A DNA stretch of 64,000 bases from an uncultured Psychromonas sp. (GTDB taxonomy: Bacteria; Pseudomonadota; Gammaproteobacteria; Enterobacterales; Psychromonadaceae). The notes under the pieces are model-generated. The model had not been told where the DNA came from, made no database searches, and saw only the letters and a program-made list of their open reading frames with translations. The stretch is taken from the NCBI RefSeq assembly GCF_947489755.1, contig NZ_CANLFB010000003.1:1-64000 (forward strand), written 5' to 3'. The position numbers and the translations under genes are program-made. Shown one piece after another: positions 36,296 through 46,503 of this stretch (positions are counted from its first letter, which is position 1; each line of letters opens with the position of its first letter).

Positions 36296-37177
36296 CTATC
36301 TGCGTATCTGAATAATAATCCCAAATAAAGGGTGATCTAAATAATGGATTTCACCGCTCTTTAAACGTCTTGTTTGATCAAACAAGGTTTCTGTTATTAC
36401 TTTCTCTGTTCTAACATTTCTTTTAGGGATGGGTTCTTGAGCAACAACTTCTGCTGTAGCATCTGTTTCGACAGCCGGCGCTTCAGTTGCGAGTACCGAT
36501 ACTGAAGAAGAGACAGGTTTTTCTGTTTCAGTTCTAACAATTAACTGTGCTTCTATTTGTAAATAATGTTGAACATAAATCAAAAAGTTACCATCTATTT
36601 CATAGAGATCTTGCAGGATTTCATTTTTTTGTAGTGATGATAGAACATCTAATTTCTTCGAATCTGCTGTAAGCTCATTTGACACTGTGGTGGCTTGTGC
36701 TTTTTCAAGATTCGCCGATTGAGGCATATCTAATGCGTAGTTTTTACCTGCAAACAAATGAATTGGCAATGCATCTTGTTTATTTTGAATCGGCATACGC
36801 CATGCAGTATGTAATAGTGGCGTAAATAATTGATGATTATTAAGTCTTCTAAGTTGCTCTTTAAGTCTTAATCCTTTCAATAATATAAGTCTATTACCTT
36901 CTTTTACCATTTCATTATCAGTTATTTGAACTGGATTTTGTTTATGTAAACAAGGTTGACCTGATATACAACTTGTTGCAGGTTGCGCTTTAATGACTTC
37001 TAGGCGATCACGTTGTTTCAAATAAACATTATTCTGATCTAACTGTTCACTGGTATTTTTCACATCAACATTACGTTTAAATACAATTATTTCGACGTCA
37101 AACCAACGATCTCCCGCTTGTACGTTGAATGAGCATGTTGTTGCGATCAGTAATGGTAAAATATAACGTAAATTCAA
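36296..37177 (-). CDS. csiV: CsiV-family periplasmic protein
   Basis: 293 aa with a signal peptide (about residues 1-21, 'YILPLLIATTCSFNVQAGD'). Conserved blocks are 'RWFDVEIIVFKR' near the N-terminus and 'HYLDHPLFGIIIQIRR' at the C-terminus, with a variable middle. CsiV is a peptidoglycan-binding protein described in Acinetobacter; homologues next to mfd are frequent. The start is TTG 37177 with AAAGGA six bases upstream. It lies 19 bp after mfd and is probably co-transcribed. Confidence 0.82.
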   Translation of the reverse strand: MNLRYILPLLIATTCSFNVQAGDRWFDVEIIVFKRNVDVKNTSEQLDQNNVYLKQRDRLEVIKAQPATSCISGQPCLHKQNPVQITDNEMVKEGNRLILLKGLRLKEQLRRLNNHQLFTPLLHTAWRMPIQNKQDALPIHLFAGKNYALDMPQSANLEKAQATTVSNELTADSKKLDVLSSLQKNEILQDLYEIDGNFLIYVQHYLQIEAQLIVRTETEKPVSSSVSVLATEAPAVETDATAEVVAQEPIPKRNVRTEKVITETLFDQTRRLKSGEIHYLDHPLFGIIIQIRR

Positions 37178-37196
37178 AGCTTATCCTTTCTTGGAT

Positions 37197-40100
37197 TTAT
37201 TTAATTAGGTGTAATTTAAAGCTATCAAGTAATTGTTTCAACCAATTTAGACGCTCTGCGCTATTTTCTAGTGCCATGGTGAATTTTAGTTTACTTGGAC
37301 CGTCTAGTTTAAAGGTATTTGATTGAGTTTGCAGTAACGAAACAAGAAACATCGGATCTACTTTTGAATGTTCAGTAAACGTAACTGCACCACCTAAAGC
37401 ATGTGCTTCAATGCGTGCAATGCCCAGTTTTGAACAACGTTGTTTGATGGCCGTTACCGCCACTAAGTTTTTAGTCGCGTCCGGCAATAAGCCAAATCTG
37501 TCAATTAGTTCAACTTGAATCTCATTGAGTTCATTATTGTTTTTGCTATTCGCAATACGTTTGTATAGAGAAAGGCGCATGTTCACATCTGGAATGTAAT
37601 CATCTGGTATGAGGGCCGGTATACGTAACTCGACCTCTGCTTGCGTTGCTAGTAGGTGTTCTAAACTTGGTTCTTGACCATTACGTAATGCATCAACTGC
37701 TTGATTTAACATATCCATGTAAAGGTTAAAGCCGATACTAGTTATTTGGCCTGATTGTTCGTCACCCAGTAACTCACCCGCACCACGAATTTCTAGATCG
37801 TGTGTTGCTAAGGTAAATCCTGCCCCTAATGTGTCTAATGAGCCGATGGCTTGTAAGCGTTTTTTTGCATCTTTGGTCATTAATTTCGGCGTTGGCGTTA
37901 ATAAATATGCATAAGCTTGATGATGTGAGCGACCCACTCGACCACGTAATTGATGCAATTGAGCAAGACCTAGATGATCGGCTCTGTTGATGATGATGGT
38001 GTTAGCCGTTGGAATATCAATACCCGTTTCAATAATGGTGGTACACACTAAAACGTTTTGACGCTGATGATAAAAGTCAGACATCACACGTTCAAGTTGT
38101 TGTTCGTTCATTTGGCCATGTGCAACAGAAATACGCGCCTGTGGTAATAGAACTTCTAAATCTGCTGCTGCTTTGGCAATCGTCTCAACATTATTATGTA
38201 AAAAGTAAACTTGTCCACCGCGCATAATTTCACGGGTGATAGCATCACTGATGGTTTGATCAGTTCTTTGTTCTACAAATGTTTTAACCGCTAAACGTTT
38301 TGCTGGCGGAGATGCAATGATAGATAAGTCACGCATGCCATTCATCGACATGTTTAATGTTCGTGGGATAGGTGTGGCCGTTAACGTTAGAATATCAATT
38401 TGAGCACGAAGGCGTTTGATTTTTTCTTTTTGACGCACACCAAAACGATGTTCTTCATCAATAATTAATAAACCTAAATCAGCAAACTTAATGCCATCAC
38501 TTAATAGTTTATGTGTGCCTATTAATATATCGATTTTACCTTCAGCGGCTTCTTGTAAAATAAGCTTCTGTTCTTTTGCTGTTTTAAAACGAGACAACAC
38601 TTCTATTTTAACTGGCCAGTTGGCAAATCGATCCCGAAAGTTCTCAAAATGTTGCTGTGCAAGTAGTGTCGTTGGTACGAGGAGAGCAACTTGTCGAGCA
38701 TTATCTGTCGCCATAAATGCCGCACGCATTGCAACTTCTGTTTTACCAAAACCTACATCGCCACAAACAAGCCTATCCATTGGTTGTGATGAACACATAT
38801 CGGAAATGACAGAATTAATAGACAATGCCTGATCATGGGTTTCTTCAAAAGGGAAGTCATCGCTAAAGGCGGCGTAATTAGTTTGATTAAATTGATATTT
38901 AAAGCCTTTTTTAGCCGCACGTTGTGCATAAATTTCAAGTAATTCAGCCGCGACATCACGTACTTTTTCAGCAGCACGTTTTTTAGCTTTAGCCCAAGTA
39001 TCATTACCCAGTTTACTAATGGGTGCTGTTTCAACATCACTACCACTATAACGTCCAATAAGGTGTAAGGAGGTTACCGGGACATATAACTTATCACCTC
39101 GAAGGTATTCAAGAGTTACAAACTCATTAATGCTGCCTGATACTTCAATCGTTTGTAGCCCTAAATAACGTGCAACACCATGGTCTATATGAACAACAGG
39201 TTGACCTACTTTTAATTCAGCGAGGTTACGTACTATATGTTCAGAGCTTTCTTCGCTTTGGTTCTCTTTATTTTGACGTCGACGTTGTGTGATTTTACTA
39301 CCGAGTAATTCCGTTTCAGTAATAAAAGCAAATTGACTGTCGATAATTAAGAAGCTGTTTTCAACACGGCTAATGGTAATAGACACTTTGTTTTTACTTT
39401 GATGGCATTCAGTAATGCTATCGACTGATTTGATAGATAATTTAAGAGGGCTCAATAAGGTTAATAAGGCTTCTTTACGTCCAGCTGACTCAACACTTAA
39501 TAAGACTTTACCTGGAAAGCCTTCAATGAAAGCAGCAATGTTGGCCAGTGGGTTTTTATCTTTATGGTGAATCTTTATTTCTGGCAGGGTCGTTAGCGGT
39601 AAATTAGTTTTACCTGTTTTAGGCGCTGCAAAAGAATCTTGTTGTAATTGATACTTAGGAAACTCATTTAAACGTTTAAAACATTGTTCTTGTCGTAAAT
39701 AAACGGCGATAGGTTGTAGTAGAGGACGTAATAAATCAACCCCTCGTTCTTCAAAGCGGTGTTCTATTGTTTTCCAAAAACTATCAATTGCACTATTAAT
39801 GTCGCCAACAATACATAAGCGAGTATGTTTAGGGAAATAGTCAAATAAAGTAGCGGTTTCATTAAAAAACAGTGGTAAGTAGTATTCGATACCTGCAGGT
39901 AAGTTGGATTGCGATATTTGCTGGTAAATAGAATCAGCACTAGTCGACAATTTTGCAGTGAATTTTTCACTATAAGCGGTTTTAAAGTTGGTAATCGCTT
40001 GTTTATCCGTTGCAAATTCATGCGCAGGTAACATTTTTATTTGTTTTATCGTTGGTAATGAACGTTGCGTTTCAGTATCAAAAGGGCGGATCGAGTCGAC

Positions 40101-40676
40101 TTCATCATCAAAGAAATCAATACGGTAAGGTGTATCACTGGCCATTGGGTAAATATCTAACAATGACCCTCTTGCACAAAACTCACCATGTTCGCGTACT
40201 TGGTCTACTGCGTAATAACCGGCTTCTTGAAGTTGCTCTCGTAGTAACTGTAATTCTAATTTTTGGCCTGTATTAACGAGTAAAGTGTGTTGTTTTAAAT
40301 AGCTTGGTGGCGCTAGTCTCAATAACAATGTCGTCACAGGTACTATCAAAATGCCATCTTTCATTGATGGTAATTGATATAAGGTTTCTATACGGGTTGA
40401 GATAATATCTTGGTGAGGTGAGAAGTGATCGTAAGGCAATGTTTCCCAATCAGGGAACAATTTCACTTCAAACTTGCCTTCAGCAAAATAAAGTAACTCT
40501 TGATGCAACTTAATGGCACTAGGCGTGTCATTAACCACAACCACTAACGGCGACTTCTGTGGGTTAGCTTGAGCACATTGATTAATGACAAAGCTTTGAC
40601 TACTGCCAACTAAATTAGCCAGTTGTTGTGTGTCAGTAGAAGATTTTAATGGTTGTATATCGAGTAAACTGTTCAT
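37197..40676 (-). CDS. mfd: Transcription-repair coupling factor
   Basis: A 1159-aa translocase that removes RNA polymerase stalled at DNA lesions and recruits UvrA. The N-terminal UvrB-like module ('LFPDWETLPYDHFSPHQDII') is followed by the RNA-polymerase-interaction domain ('VGQPVVHIDHGVARYLGLQ'). Helicase motifs are 'CGDVGFGKTEVAMRAAF', 'IDEEHRFGVRQKE', 'TLTATPIPRTL', 'IIETGIDIPTANTIII' and 'QLRGRVGRS', ending in the UvrA-masking C-terminal domain. Full length for the family (E. coli 1148 aa). Confidence 0.96.
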   Translation of the reverse strand: MNSLLDIQPLKSSTDTQQLANLVGSSQSFVINQCAQANPQKSPLVVVVNDTPSAIKLHQELLYFAEGKFEVKLFPDWETLPYDHFSPHQDIISTRIETLYQLPSMKDGILIVPVTTLLLRLAPPSYLKQHTLLVNTGQKLELQLLREQLQEAGYYAVDQVREHGEFCARGSLLDIYPMASDTPYRIDFFDDEVDSIRPFDTETQRSLPTIKQIKMLPAHEFATDKQAITNFKTAYSEKFTAKLSTSADSIYQQISQSNLPAGIEYYLPLFFNETATLFDYFPKHTRLCIVGDINSAIDSFWKTIEHRFEERGVDLLRPLLQPIAVYLRQEQCFKRLNEFPKYQLQQDSFAAPKTGKTNLPLTTLPEIKIHHKDKNPLANIAAFIEGFPGKVLLSVESAGRKEALLTLLSPLKLSIKSVDSITECHQSKNKVSITISRVENSFLIIDSQFAFITETELLGSKITQRRRQNKENQSEESSEHIVRNLAELKVGQPVVHIDHGVARYLGLQTIEVSGSINEFVTLEYLRGDKLYVPVTSLHLIGRYSGSDVETAPISKLGNDTWAKAKKRAAEKVRDVAAELLEIYAQRAAKKGFKYQFNQTNYAAFSDDFPFEETHDQALSINSVISDMCSSQPMDRLVCGDVGFGKTEVAMRAAFMATDNARQVALLVPTTLLAQQHFENFRDRFANWPVKIEVLSRFKTAKEQKLILQEAAEGKIDILIGTHKLLSDGIKFADLGLLIIDEEHRFGVRQKEKIKRLRAQIDILTLTATPIPRTLNMSMNGMRDLSIIASPPAKRLAVKTFVEQRTDQTISDAITREIMRGGQVYFLHNNVETIAKAAADLEVLLPQARISVAHGQMNEQQLERVMSDFYHQRQNVLVCTTIIETGIDIPTANTIIINRADHLGLAQLHQLRGRVGRSHHQAYAYLLTPTPKLMTKDAKKRLQAIGSLDTLGAGFTLATHDLEIRGAGELLGDEQSGQITSIGFNLYMDMLNQAVDALRNGQEPSLEHLLATQAEVELRIPALIPDDYIPDVNMRLSLYKRIANSKNNNELNEIQVELIDRFGLLPDATKNLVAVTAIKQRCSKLGIARIEAHALGGAVTFTEHSKVDPMFLVSLLQTQSNTFKLDGPSKLKFTMALENSAERLNWLKQLLDSFKLHLIK

Positions 40677-40768
40677 ATTATTGACTTATTTTCACTATAT
40701 TTTTGCTAATTATAAATGCGTTATCTAATTTTTTGTACCTGAGTCGATGATGAATGCAGGTCCTGAAT

Positions 40769-41326
40769 TTAAGTGTTTAATTCGCGTTGCTTTGCTCTGT
40801 TTTTTAGCTGTTGCGATTGTACATGTAGGCTCGCTCTAATTAATAATTCTCGGTCTTGCTCACGTATAAAGGTGTATGTGAAAGCGACCTCTGAGTCATT
40901 AATGTCTGACACTGTAGCATAACAATAGATAGCAGAAGATTCTTCAGGCAAAAATATTTTTAGTCTAATATTATCATCTACTTTCAATGTGTTGTTGTTT
41001 TTAATAACAAGACTGCCAGCACTAAACTTAATGGTTTGATGACGAGATTTCTGATCATCTTGTTGTGTCAGGACATAACTCAGTAACGTATTGATTTTTT
41101 GGTTTTGTGCCTGTAGATAATTCCATAATGCTTGTGTATTATCGCTGTTTAATTTTAACGGCGCTAATACGCTGGCATCTGCTTTTGCAAGATCGCTGGC
41201 CATTCTGAATGGTCCGGGGATCTCATCTTCAAAAGCGTGTTGGTTAAGTGGTAAGTCGCACTTTTCAATTGATTTTAAATTGATTGAAAGTGCATGATCT
41301 ACTAAAAAATATTCATTATTATTCAT
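40769..41326 (-). CDS. PilZ-like protein, probable degenerate c-di-GMP effector
   Basis: A protein of about 185 aa with an N-terminal helical part and a C-terminal six-stranded region that resembles PilZ: 'QTIKFSAGSLVIKNNNTLKV' and 'RLKIFLPEESSAIYCYATVS'. The two c-di-GMP-binding motifs are not standard: no clear RxxxR, and 'FSAGS' in place of D/NxSxxG. It sits upstream of mfd, where Vibrio and Shewanella often carry a PilZ gene. The start is uncertain: ATG 41326 and GTG 41365 both lack a good ribosome site. Confidence 0.68.
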   Translation of the reverse strand: MNNNEYFLVDHALSINLKSIEKCDLPLNQHAFEDEIPGPFRMASDLAKADASVLAPLKLNSDNTQALWNYLQAQNQKINTLLSYVLTQQDDQKSRHQTIKFSAGSLVIKNNNTLKVDDNIRLKIFLPEESSAIYCYATVSDINDSEVAFTYTFIREQDRELLIRASLHVQSQQLKNRAKQRELNT

Positions 41327-41542
41327 ATCTACAAACCAGGCTGTTATTGAATGATACAGAAACACCTTATTGTAGGAGTTTTGTCTGTCTTAGCGAATAA
41401 AGATACATTAGAATGGCCTCCATTAAAATGTAATCAACAAGTTAAGTCTAGATTTAGCGCTATTAATCTTGATTGTTGGCGGATAACGCTATTTTTATAA
41501 CAATCATGCTTTATTAAGACAACTAAAAATAAAAAGGTAACT

Positions 41543-42769
41543 ATGTTTTATCCTTTGAGTGTATTTATCGGTTTGCGATATACAAAATCTAAACGTAATA
41601 ATCAATTTGTGTCGTTTGTTTCTTTATTTTCCACTGGTGGCATTATTTTAGGTGTTTTAGCCTTAATTACTGTTTTGTCTGTGATGAATGGTTTTGAAGG
41701 TGAGTTAAAACAACGCATCCTCGGTGCGATTCCTCATGCTAAGTTAACTAATGAATCCCAAACCATCAATCACTGGCAACAACGTATTGATTCAATCCCT
41801 AATGATCCTTTAGTCGTCAATATTGAGCCGATGATTAATACGGAGGCCATTTTACAAAGTAAAACGGGGTTACAAGGTGTCAAAATAGAAGGTATCTACC
41901 CCGAAAAATACGGCAGTCAAACAGTAAAAGATAATATTATTATTGGTAGTGTTGATGACTTACAAGCGAGTGAATATAAAATCATTATTGGTGATCAACT
42001 TGCCAATCAATTAGGTGTGCGTTTGGGTGATAAAGTCAGAGTGACCTCGACAAGAGGCGTTCGATATACACCACTTGGCCAAGTACCTAGTCAGCGTAAC
42101 TTCACCATCGCAGGTTTCTTTAATGTCGGCTCTGATGTTGACCAATATCTTGTGTTAATGCATGCGGAAGATGCGGCTCGTTTGATTCGTATCGACACCA
42201 ATCAAGTGACGGATTTACGCTTTTATTTTACTGAACCTTTTGCTGTTGAGTCTTGGGTACCGCCTACGCTTGAAAAGGGAGAAATGATTGTCGATTGGCG
42301 AAGCACACATGGCGAACTTTTTGCAGCGGTCAAAATGGAAAAAAATATGATTTGGTTATTGTTATGCCTGATCATTGCTGTCGCTGCGTTTAACATATTA
42401 TCTTCTTCGGTGATGGTTGTGACAGATAAAAGTGCAGAAGTTGCCATTTTAAAAACATTAGGGATTCAAGCTTCCACCATTAATTTCATTTTTATTATCC
42501 AAGGTGCATTTAGCGGCATTATCGGCGCATTAATCGGCACTGGCTTAGGATTGTTATTAAGTACTTATATTAATGAAGTCATGACATTTCTAGGGTTACA
42601 TTTATTAGCGAATGCTTCTGGTGGCGCTCGTTTATTACCCGTTGTACATGAACCAATACAAATAGTCTCAATCATGTTTGGTGCTATGTTTTTAAGTTTA
42701 TTAGCTACTTTATATCCTGCTTATCGTGCAGGTAAAGTCAGCCCAGTAGAGGCATTAAGATATGAATAA
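41543..42769 (+). CDS. lolC: Lipoprotein-releasing ABC transporter permease LolC
   Basis: A 408-aa inner-membrane subunit of LolCDE, which extracts outer-membrane lipoproteins and hands them to LolA. Four helices: one N-terminal ('[21 protein letters not shown]'), a large periplasmic domain, then three C-terminal helices. '[20 protein letters not shown]' is typical of LolC and covers the LolA-binding hook. AAAAAGGTAACT precedes the ATG. lolD starts eight bases before its stop. Confidence 0.93.
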   Translation: MFYPLSVFIGLRYTKSKRNNQFVSFVSLFSTGGIILGVLALITVLSVMNGFEGELKQRILGAIPHAKLTNESQTINHWQQRIDSIPNDPLVVNIEPMINTEAILQSKTGLQGVKIEGIYPEKYGSQTVKDNIIIGSVDDLQASEYKIIIGDQLANQLGVRLGDKVRVTSTRGVRYTPLGQVPSQRNFTIAGFFNVGSDVDQYLVLMHAEDAARLIRIDTNQVTDLRFYFTEPFAVESWVPPTLEKGEMIVDWRSTHGELFAAVKMEKNMIWLLLCLIIAVAAFNILSSSVMVVTDKSAEVAILKTLGIQASTINFIFIIQGAFSGIIGALIGTGLGLLLSTYINEVMTFLGLHLLANASGGARLLPVVHEPIQIVSIMFGAMFLSLLATLYPAYRAGKVSPVEALRYE

Positions 42770-43445
42770 TTCAATTATAGTATGTAATGATTTAAGTAAA
42801 ATTTATCAAGAAGGGCGTTTAGCAACACCAGTATTACAGGGTGTCAACTTATCCGTGACTCAAGGTGAGTTATTGGCGATAGTTGGAACATCTGGTTCTG
42901 GTAAAAGTACACTTCTACATTTATTAGGTGCATTGGATGCGCCTACGACCGGTAATATTGTATTCAATGGTAAAGATATACATCAATTGTCTTCAAAGCA
43001 GCAGTCAAAATGGCGTAATCAAGAATTAGGGTTCGTTTACCAATTTCATCACTTGTTATCGGAGTTTAGTGCATTAGAGAATGTTGCCATGCCATTATTG
43101 ATTGCTGGTGAATCAATAAAGGCAGCACAGAAAAAAGCCACTGAATTATTAGAACGGGTTGGGTTAAGTGAGCGTATTGAACATAGACCTTCTGAGTTGT
43201 CGGGTGGTGAAAGACAACGCGTTGCGATTGCAAGAGCTTTGATTAATAAACCTTCTTTAGTGCTTGCTGATGAACCAACCGGTAATTTAGATGCTAAGAG
43301 TGCTGAATCTGTTTATCAGTTACTAAAAGAGCTCAATACGGAATTTGGTACTGCATTTATTGTTGTGACACACGATCAACAGTTAGCGAATAAGCTCGAT
43401 AGACAGTTATATATGAGTAACGGCATTTTAAAGGACACACAATAA
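42762..43445 (+). CDS. lolD: Lipoprotein-releasing ABC transporter ATPase LolD
   Basis: A 227-aa ATPase. Walker A '[16 protein letters not shown]', Q loop '[18 protein letters not shown]', signature '[15 protein letters not shown]', Walker B '[12 protein letters not shown]' and H loop 'IVVTHD'. 'FHHLL' in the Q loop is the LolD hallmark. Overlaps lolC by 8 bases and lolE by 1 base (TAATG), so the three subunits are translationally coupled. Confidence 0.95.
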   Translation: MNNSIIVCNDLSKIYQEGRLATPVLQGVNLSVTQGELLAIVGTSGSGKSTLLHLLGALDAPTTGNIVFNGKDIHQLSSKQQSKWRNQELGFVYQFHHLLSEFSALENVAMPLLIAGESIKAAQKKATELLERVGLSERIEHRPSELSGGERQRVAIARALINKPSLVLADEPTGNLDAKSAESVYQLLKELNTEFGTAFIVVTHDQQLANKLDRQLYMSNGILKDTQ

Positions 43446-44686
43446 TGTTTAGGCCTTTATCGTTATTTGTTGGTTTACGTTATAGCAAAGCCAAACATAA
43501 AAATAAGTTTGTTTCTTTTATTTCAATGGCTTCTATTTTTGGTATTGTGCTGGGAGTGGCGGTGTTAATCGTTGGCCTGTCAACCATGAACGGTTTTGAA
43601 AATGCGTTAAGGGATAAGTTATTATCGGTGATCCCGCATGCGGAGTTAGAAGTTGTCAAAGGTGATTTTGAGGATGAAACTAATATCCTTAAACAAGTCA
43701 GAACTCACCCTGGTGTAACGGGAGCGAGCCCTTATATTGTGATGAATGCTTTGTTACAAAACAATATTAAGATGAAAGCCTTACAAATGAGGGCGATCAC
43801 GCCAGAAACTGAAACCCAAGTGACCTCGGTTGAAAAGTATATTAAACAAGGTGGTTGGGAATTATTATCTACCACCGATAGCAGTATTATTTTAGGTGAA
43901 CCTGTTGCTAAGGAGCTTGGTTTAGCTGTTGGAGAGCACGTTACCCTATTGTTGCCTCAAACGGGCAGTGATAAGTTAAGAGCGCCACGTAAATTTATGT
44001 TTACATTAACTGGCACGTTTAAAATGGGTGGTCAAGTTGATAGTACTTTAGGCTTTATTCATATTAATAAAGCGAAAGAAATGCTTAACCTTAAGCATGC
44101 AACGGGTATTGCCTTTAAGGTCGATGATGTATTACAAGCACAGGTATTGTCGAGAGAAGTGGCTTATAGCATTCCTGTTTATATGTATATAAAGAGTTGG
44201 ATCACTAGTCAAGGCTACCTTTATCAAGATATTCAAATGGTTAAATCACTGATGTACGTTATTTTATTGTTAGTCGTTGCCGTTGCTTGTTTCAATATCG
44301 TATCGACTTTAGTCATGGCTGTGAATGAAAAGCGTGGGGATATAGCTATCTTAAAAACAATGGGGGCTGATAAATGGTCTTTACGCGCTATCTTTATTGT
44401 TCAAGGTGCTTTTAATGGTTTAGTGGGATGTATTTTCGGCGCTTTACTTGGTGTGTATTTAGCTATTAACTTAAGCAGCATCTTTAGTGCATTTGAAGAG
44501 CTGTTAGGGCGTAAATTACTTTCTGGTGATATCTATTTCATTGATTACTTACCGTCACAATTAGATTATAAACAAGTATTTATTATTGCTGGTGTCGCCT
44601 TTGTGATGAGTATTGTTGCAACAATCTATCCTGCTTGGACAGCCAGTAATATTGAGCCAGCGAAAGAGTTAGGCTATAGCCATTAA
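43445..44686 (+). CDS. lolE: Lipoprotein-releasing ABC transporter permease LolE
   Basis: A 413-aa paralogue of LolC with the same membrane layout ('ASIFGIVLGVAVLIVGLSTM' first helix; 'VKSLMYVILLLVVAVACFNI' starts the C-terminal set). It binds the lipoprotein substrate in E. coli. 'RGDIAILKTMGADKWSLRAI' matches the coupling helix region contacting LolD. Ends the operon, 40 bp before a terminator. Confidence 0.93.
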   Translation: MFRPLSLFVGLRYSKAKHKNKFVSFISMASIFGIVLGVAVLIVGLSTMNGFENALRDKLLSVIPHAELEVVKGDFEDETNILKQVRTHPGVTGASPYIVMNALLQNNIKMKALQMRAITPETETQVTSVEKYIKQGGWELLSTTDSSIILGEPVAKELGLAVGEHVTLLLPQTGSDKLRAPRKFMFTLTGTFKMGGQVDSTLGFIHINKAKEMLNLKHATGIAFKVDDVLQAQVLSREVAYSIPVYMYIKSWITSQGYLYQDIQMVKSLMYVILLLVVAVACFNIVSTLVMAVNEKRGDIAILKTMGADKWSLRAIFIVQGAFNGLVGCIFGALLGVYLAINLSSIFSAFEELLGRKLLSGDIYFIDYLPSQLDYKQVFIIAGVAFVMSIVATIYPAWTASNIEPAKELGYSH

Positions 44687-44726
44687 TTCACGACTTTATA
44701 AATAAAAAATCTATATATAAGTAACT

Positions 44727-44766
44727 AAAAAAGGATAGAATGCGTTCGATATTTCTATCCTTTTTT
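44727..44766. terminator. Terminator of lolCDE
   Basis: AAAAAAGGATAGAA (44727-44740) pairs with TTCTATCCTTTTTT (44753-44766), with an inner loop of 12 bases. Symmetric A/T ends allow use by tesA on the minus strand. Confidence 0.85.
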
Positions 44767-44814
44767 ATGTGTCACTTTCAAGTAGCTTACTAACTTAAGT
44801 TGATTTTTTCTCAC

Positions 44815-45417
44815 TTATTTTAATGCGCCATGTTCTTCTAATAACTCGTAAACCGCTTCTGCTATTAAACGGTAACCTTGGGCATTGGGATGTATTGCAT
44901 CACTGTGTAATGAAGGTTTTTTTAATACGTCTTTTATAATGTTATTTTCTAATGGAATCTTATATTGCTCTGCAAGTTCTTGGTATTGTTTAATATCAGG
45001 TAAGAATAGAGATGCCTCCGGTACTGAAATAAGCACGACTTGTATGTCTCTGCTTTGCGCCATTTCAATCATATGAGCTAGGTTTTCTTTCATGCTCTCT
45101 AGGCTTTGCTTTTTAAGCACATCATTACCGCCATGACATAGCACTAATAATTGCGGTTGATGTTCATCTAATAAAGCGTTTAGTCGTTCTAGTCCTTGTT
45201 TGCTTCTTTCTCCACTGACCCCGGCATTAATGACTTTCATGCCTAATAACTGACTAAGTTGTACTGGATAACTTTGTGCTGTAGCGGCTCCGTATCCATA
45301 AGTTAAGCTATCGCCAAAAGCTAAAATAGGTTGTTGGTTGTTAAGAGGAGTAAGCGTCTCTGAATTACCACAAGCTGTCAGTAAAAGAGTGAAGGCGATC
45401 GAAAGCAATTTTTTCAT
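44815..45417 (-). CDS. tesA: GDSL acyl-CoA thioesterase/lysophospholipase (TesA-like), apparent lipoprotein
   Basis: 200 aa from ATG 45417. SGNH-hydrolase blocks: nucleophile Ser37 in 'AFGDSLTYGYG', 'NAGVSGERS', 'LVLCHGGNDVLK' and the Asp/His pair in 'HSDAIHPNAQGYRL'. TesA hydrolyses acyl-CoA, lysophospholipid and aryl esters in the periplasm. The N-terminus 'KKLLSIAFTLLLTACGNSE' contains a lipobox (LTAC, Cys16), so this version is probably membrane-anchored, unlike soluble E. coli TesA. Residues +2/+3 are Gly-Asn, which does not signal inner-membrane retention. An upstream ATG at 45435 has no ribosome site. Confidence 0.9.
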   Translation of the reverse strand: MKKLLSIAFTLLLTACGNSETLTPLNNQQPILAFGDSLTYGYGAATAQSYPVQLSQLLGMKVINAGVSGERSKQGLERLNALLDEHQPQLLVLCHGGNDVLKKQSLESMKENLAHMIEMAQSRDIQVVLISVPEASLFLPDIKQYQELAEQYKIPLENNIIKDVLKKPSLHSDAIHPNAQGYRLIAEAVYELLEEHGALK

Positions 45418-45521
45418 TAATGAGTATCTCGTCATAGTTGTTCAATTAAACTTTTGTATACATCAAGTAGGCTCATTAGTTGTAATGAAAGTACTGAGCA
45501 AGGTAACAATAAATTATGGGC

Positions 45522-45548
45522 AAAAAAAAGCGTACTTAACAGTACGCT
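45522..45548 (-). terminator. Terminator of yccA
   Basis: AGCGTACT / AGTACGCT (45529-45548, loop TAAC). On the minus strand the stem is followed by seven U. Lies 40 bp after the yccA stop. Confidence 0.82.
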
Positions 45549-45587
45549 ATTTTATTAATCAGCTTTGATAAAACTTAACGCTAATGA

Positions 45588-46244
45588 TTAATCGTCTAAA
45601 ATACCAAGAATACTTAGTAAGTGAACGAAAATATTGAAGATATTTAGGTATAAAGAAACCGTTGCACGAATGTAATTTGTTTCACCACCGTTAATGATAC
45701 GACTTGTATCAACTAAAATTAAACCAGACATAATCATAACAACAACACTACTGATGACTAATTGCAGTAATGGAATTTGTAAGAAGATGTTTGCAATGAT
45801 AGCAACAATAACTGCAATCATACCTGCCATTAAAAAGCCGCTCATGAATGAGAAGTCTTTACGTGTTGTTAATACATATGCAGATAAAGCAAAGAAGATA
45901 ATGGCTGTTGTACCTAATGCTTGCATTATTAGTGCAGGGCCATTTGCCATTGTTAAATAGTGGTTTAGCATATTACCAAGTGATGCACCCATCACGCCTG
46001 TAAACATGAATACCCAGAATAACCCTTTACTAGAGTCTGCTGTTTTTGAAACAACAAATAAAAGGCCAAAACCAACTAGCATTAAACCTAATGATGCCAT
46101 TGGACCAATGCCAACCATTGTCGCTATCGTTGCAGTAACTGCACTAAACGCTAATGTCATACCTAATAGCATATATGTATTTTTTAATACTTTGTTAATT
46201 GAAACGCCAACACCTTGGGCGTTAGTGTTAATTGAAGAATTCAT
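45588..46244 (-). CDS. yccA: Bax inhibitor-1 family protein YccA
   Basis: A 218-aa inner-membrane protein with seven predicted helices; in E. coli YccA is a substrate and modulator of the FtsH protease. It shows 'YMLLGMTLAFSAVTATIATM', 'LFWVFMFTGVMGASLG' and the C-terminal 'ATVSLYLNIFNIFVHLLSIL' containing the family's signature. ATG 46244 is chosen because TGGAGTACATT precedes it; the longer frame starts in untranslated leader. Confidence 0.93.
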   Translation of the reverse strand: MNSSINTNAQGVGVSINKVLKNTYMLLGMTLAFSAVTATIATMVGIGPMASLGLMLVGFGLLFVVSKTADSSKGLFWVFMFTGVMGASLGNMLNHYLTMANGPALIMQALGTTAIIFFALSAYVLTTRKDFSFMSGFLMAGMIAVIVAIIANIFLQIPLLQLVISSVVVMIMSGLILVDTSRIINGGETNYIRATVSLYLNIFNIFVHLLSILGILDD

Positions 46245-46455
46245 AATGTACTCCAGTTGATGAATTATAATTATTAACATCATAACATCAGATTTTAGCT
46301 TGTGCAGTGTTTTTGTTTTAGATCATAAAATAGTGGGAATTTTTATTGCAGGTTGTGATATTGGCTTGTTTTAGAAAGCGTTATAAAGAAGCTAAAGCTT
46401 AATCGTAAGAGACGTTCGTAATCAATAACAGTATAAAGAATTATTTACAGGGTCT

Positions 46456-46480
46456 AAAAAGGCACTTAAAGTGCCTTTTA
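46456..46480 (-). terminator. Terminator of tpiA
   Basis: AAAAGGCACTT (46457-46467) / AAGTGCCTTTT (46469-46479); the minus-strand RNA continues with U. Located about 25 bp after the tpiA stop. Confidence 0.8.
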
Positions 46481-46503
46481 TCATTTCAGTTTATTGAAAG
46501 AGC

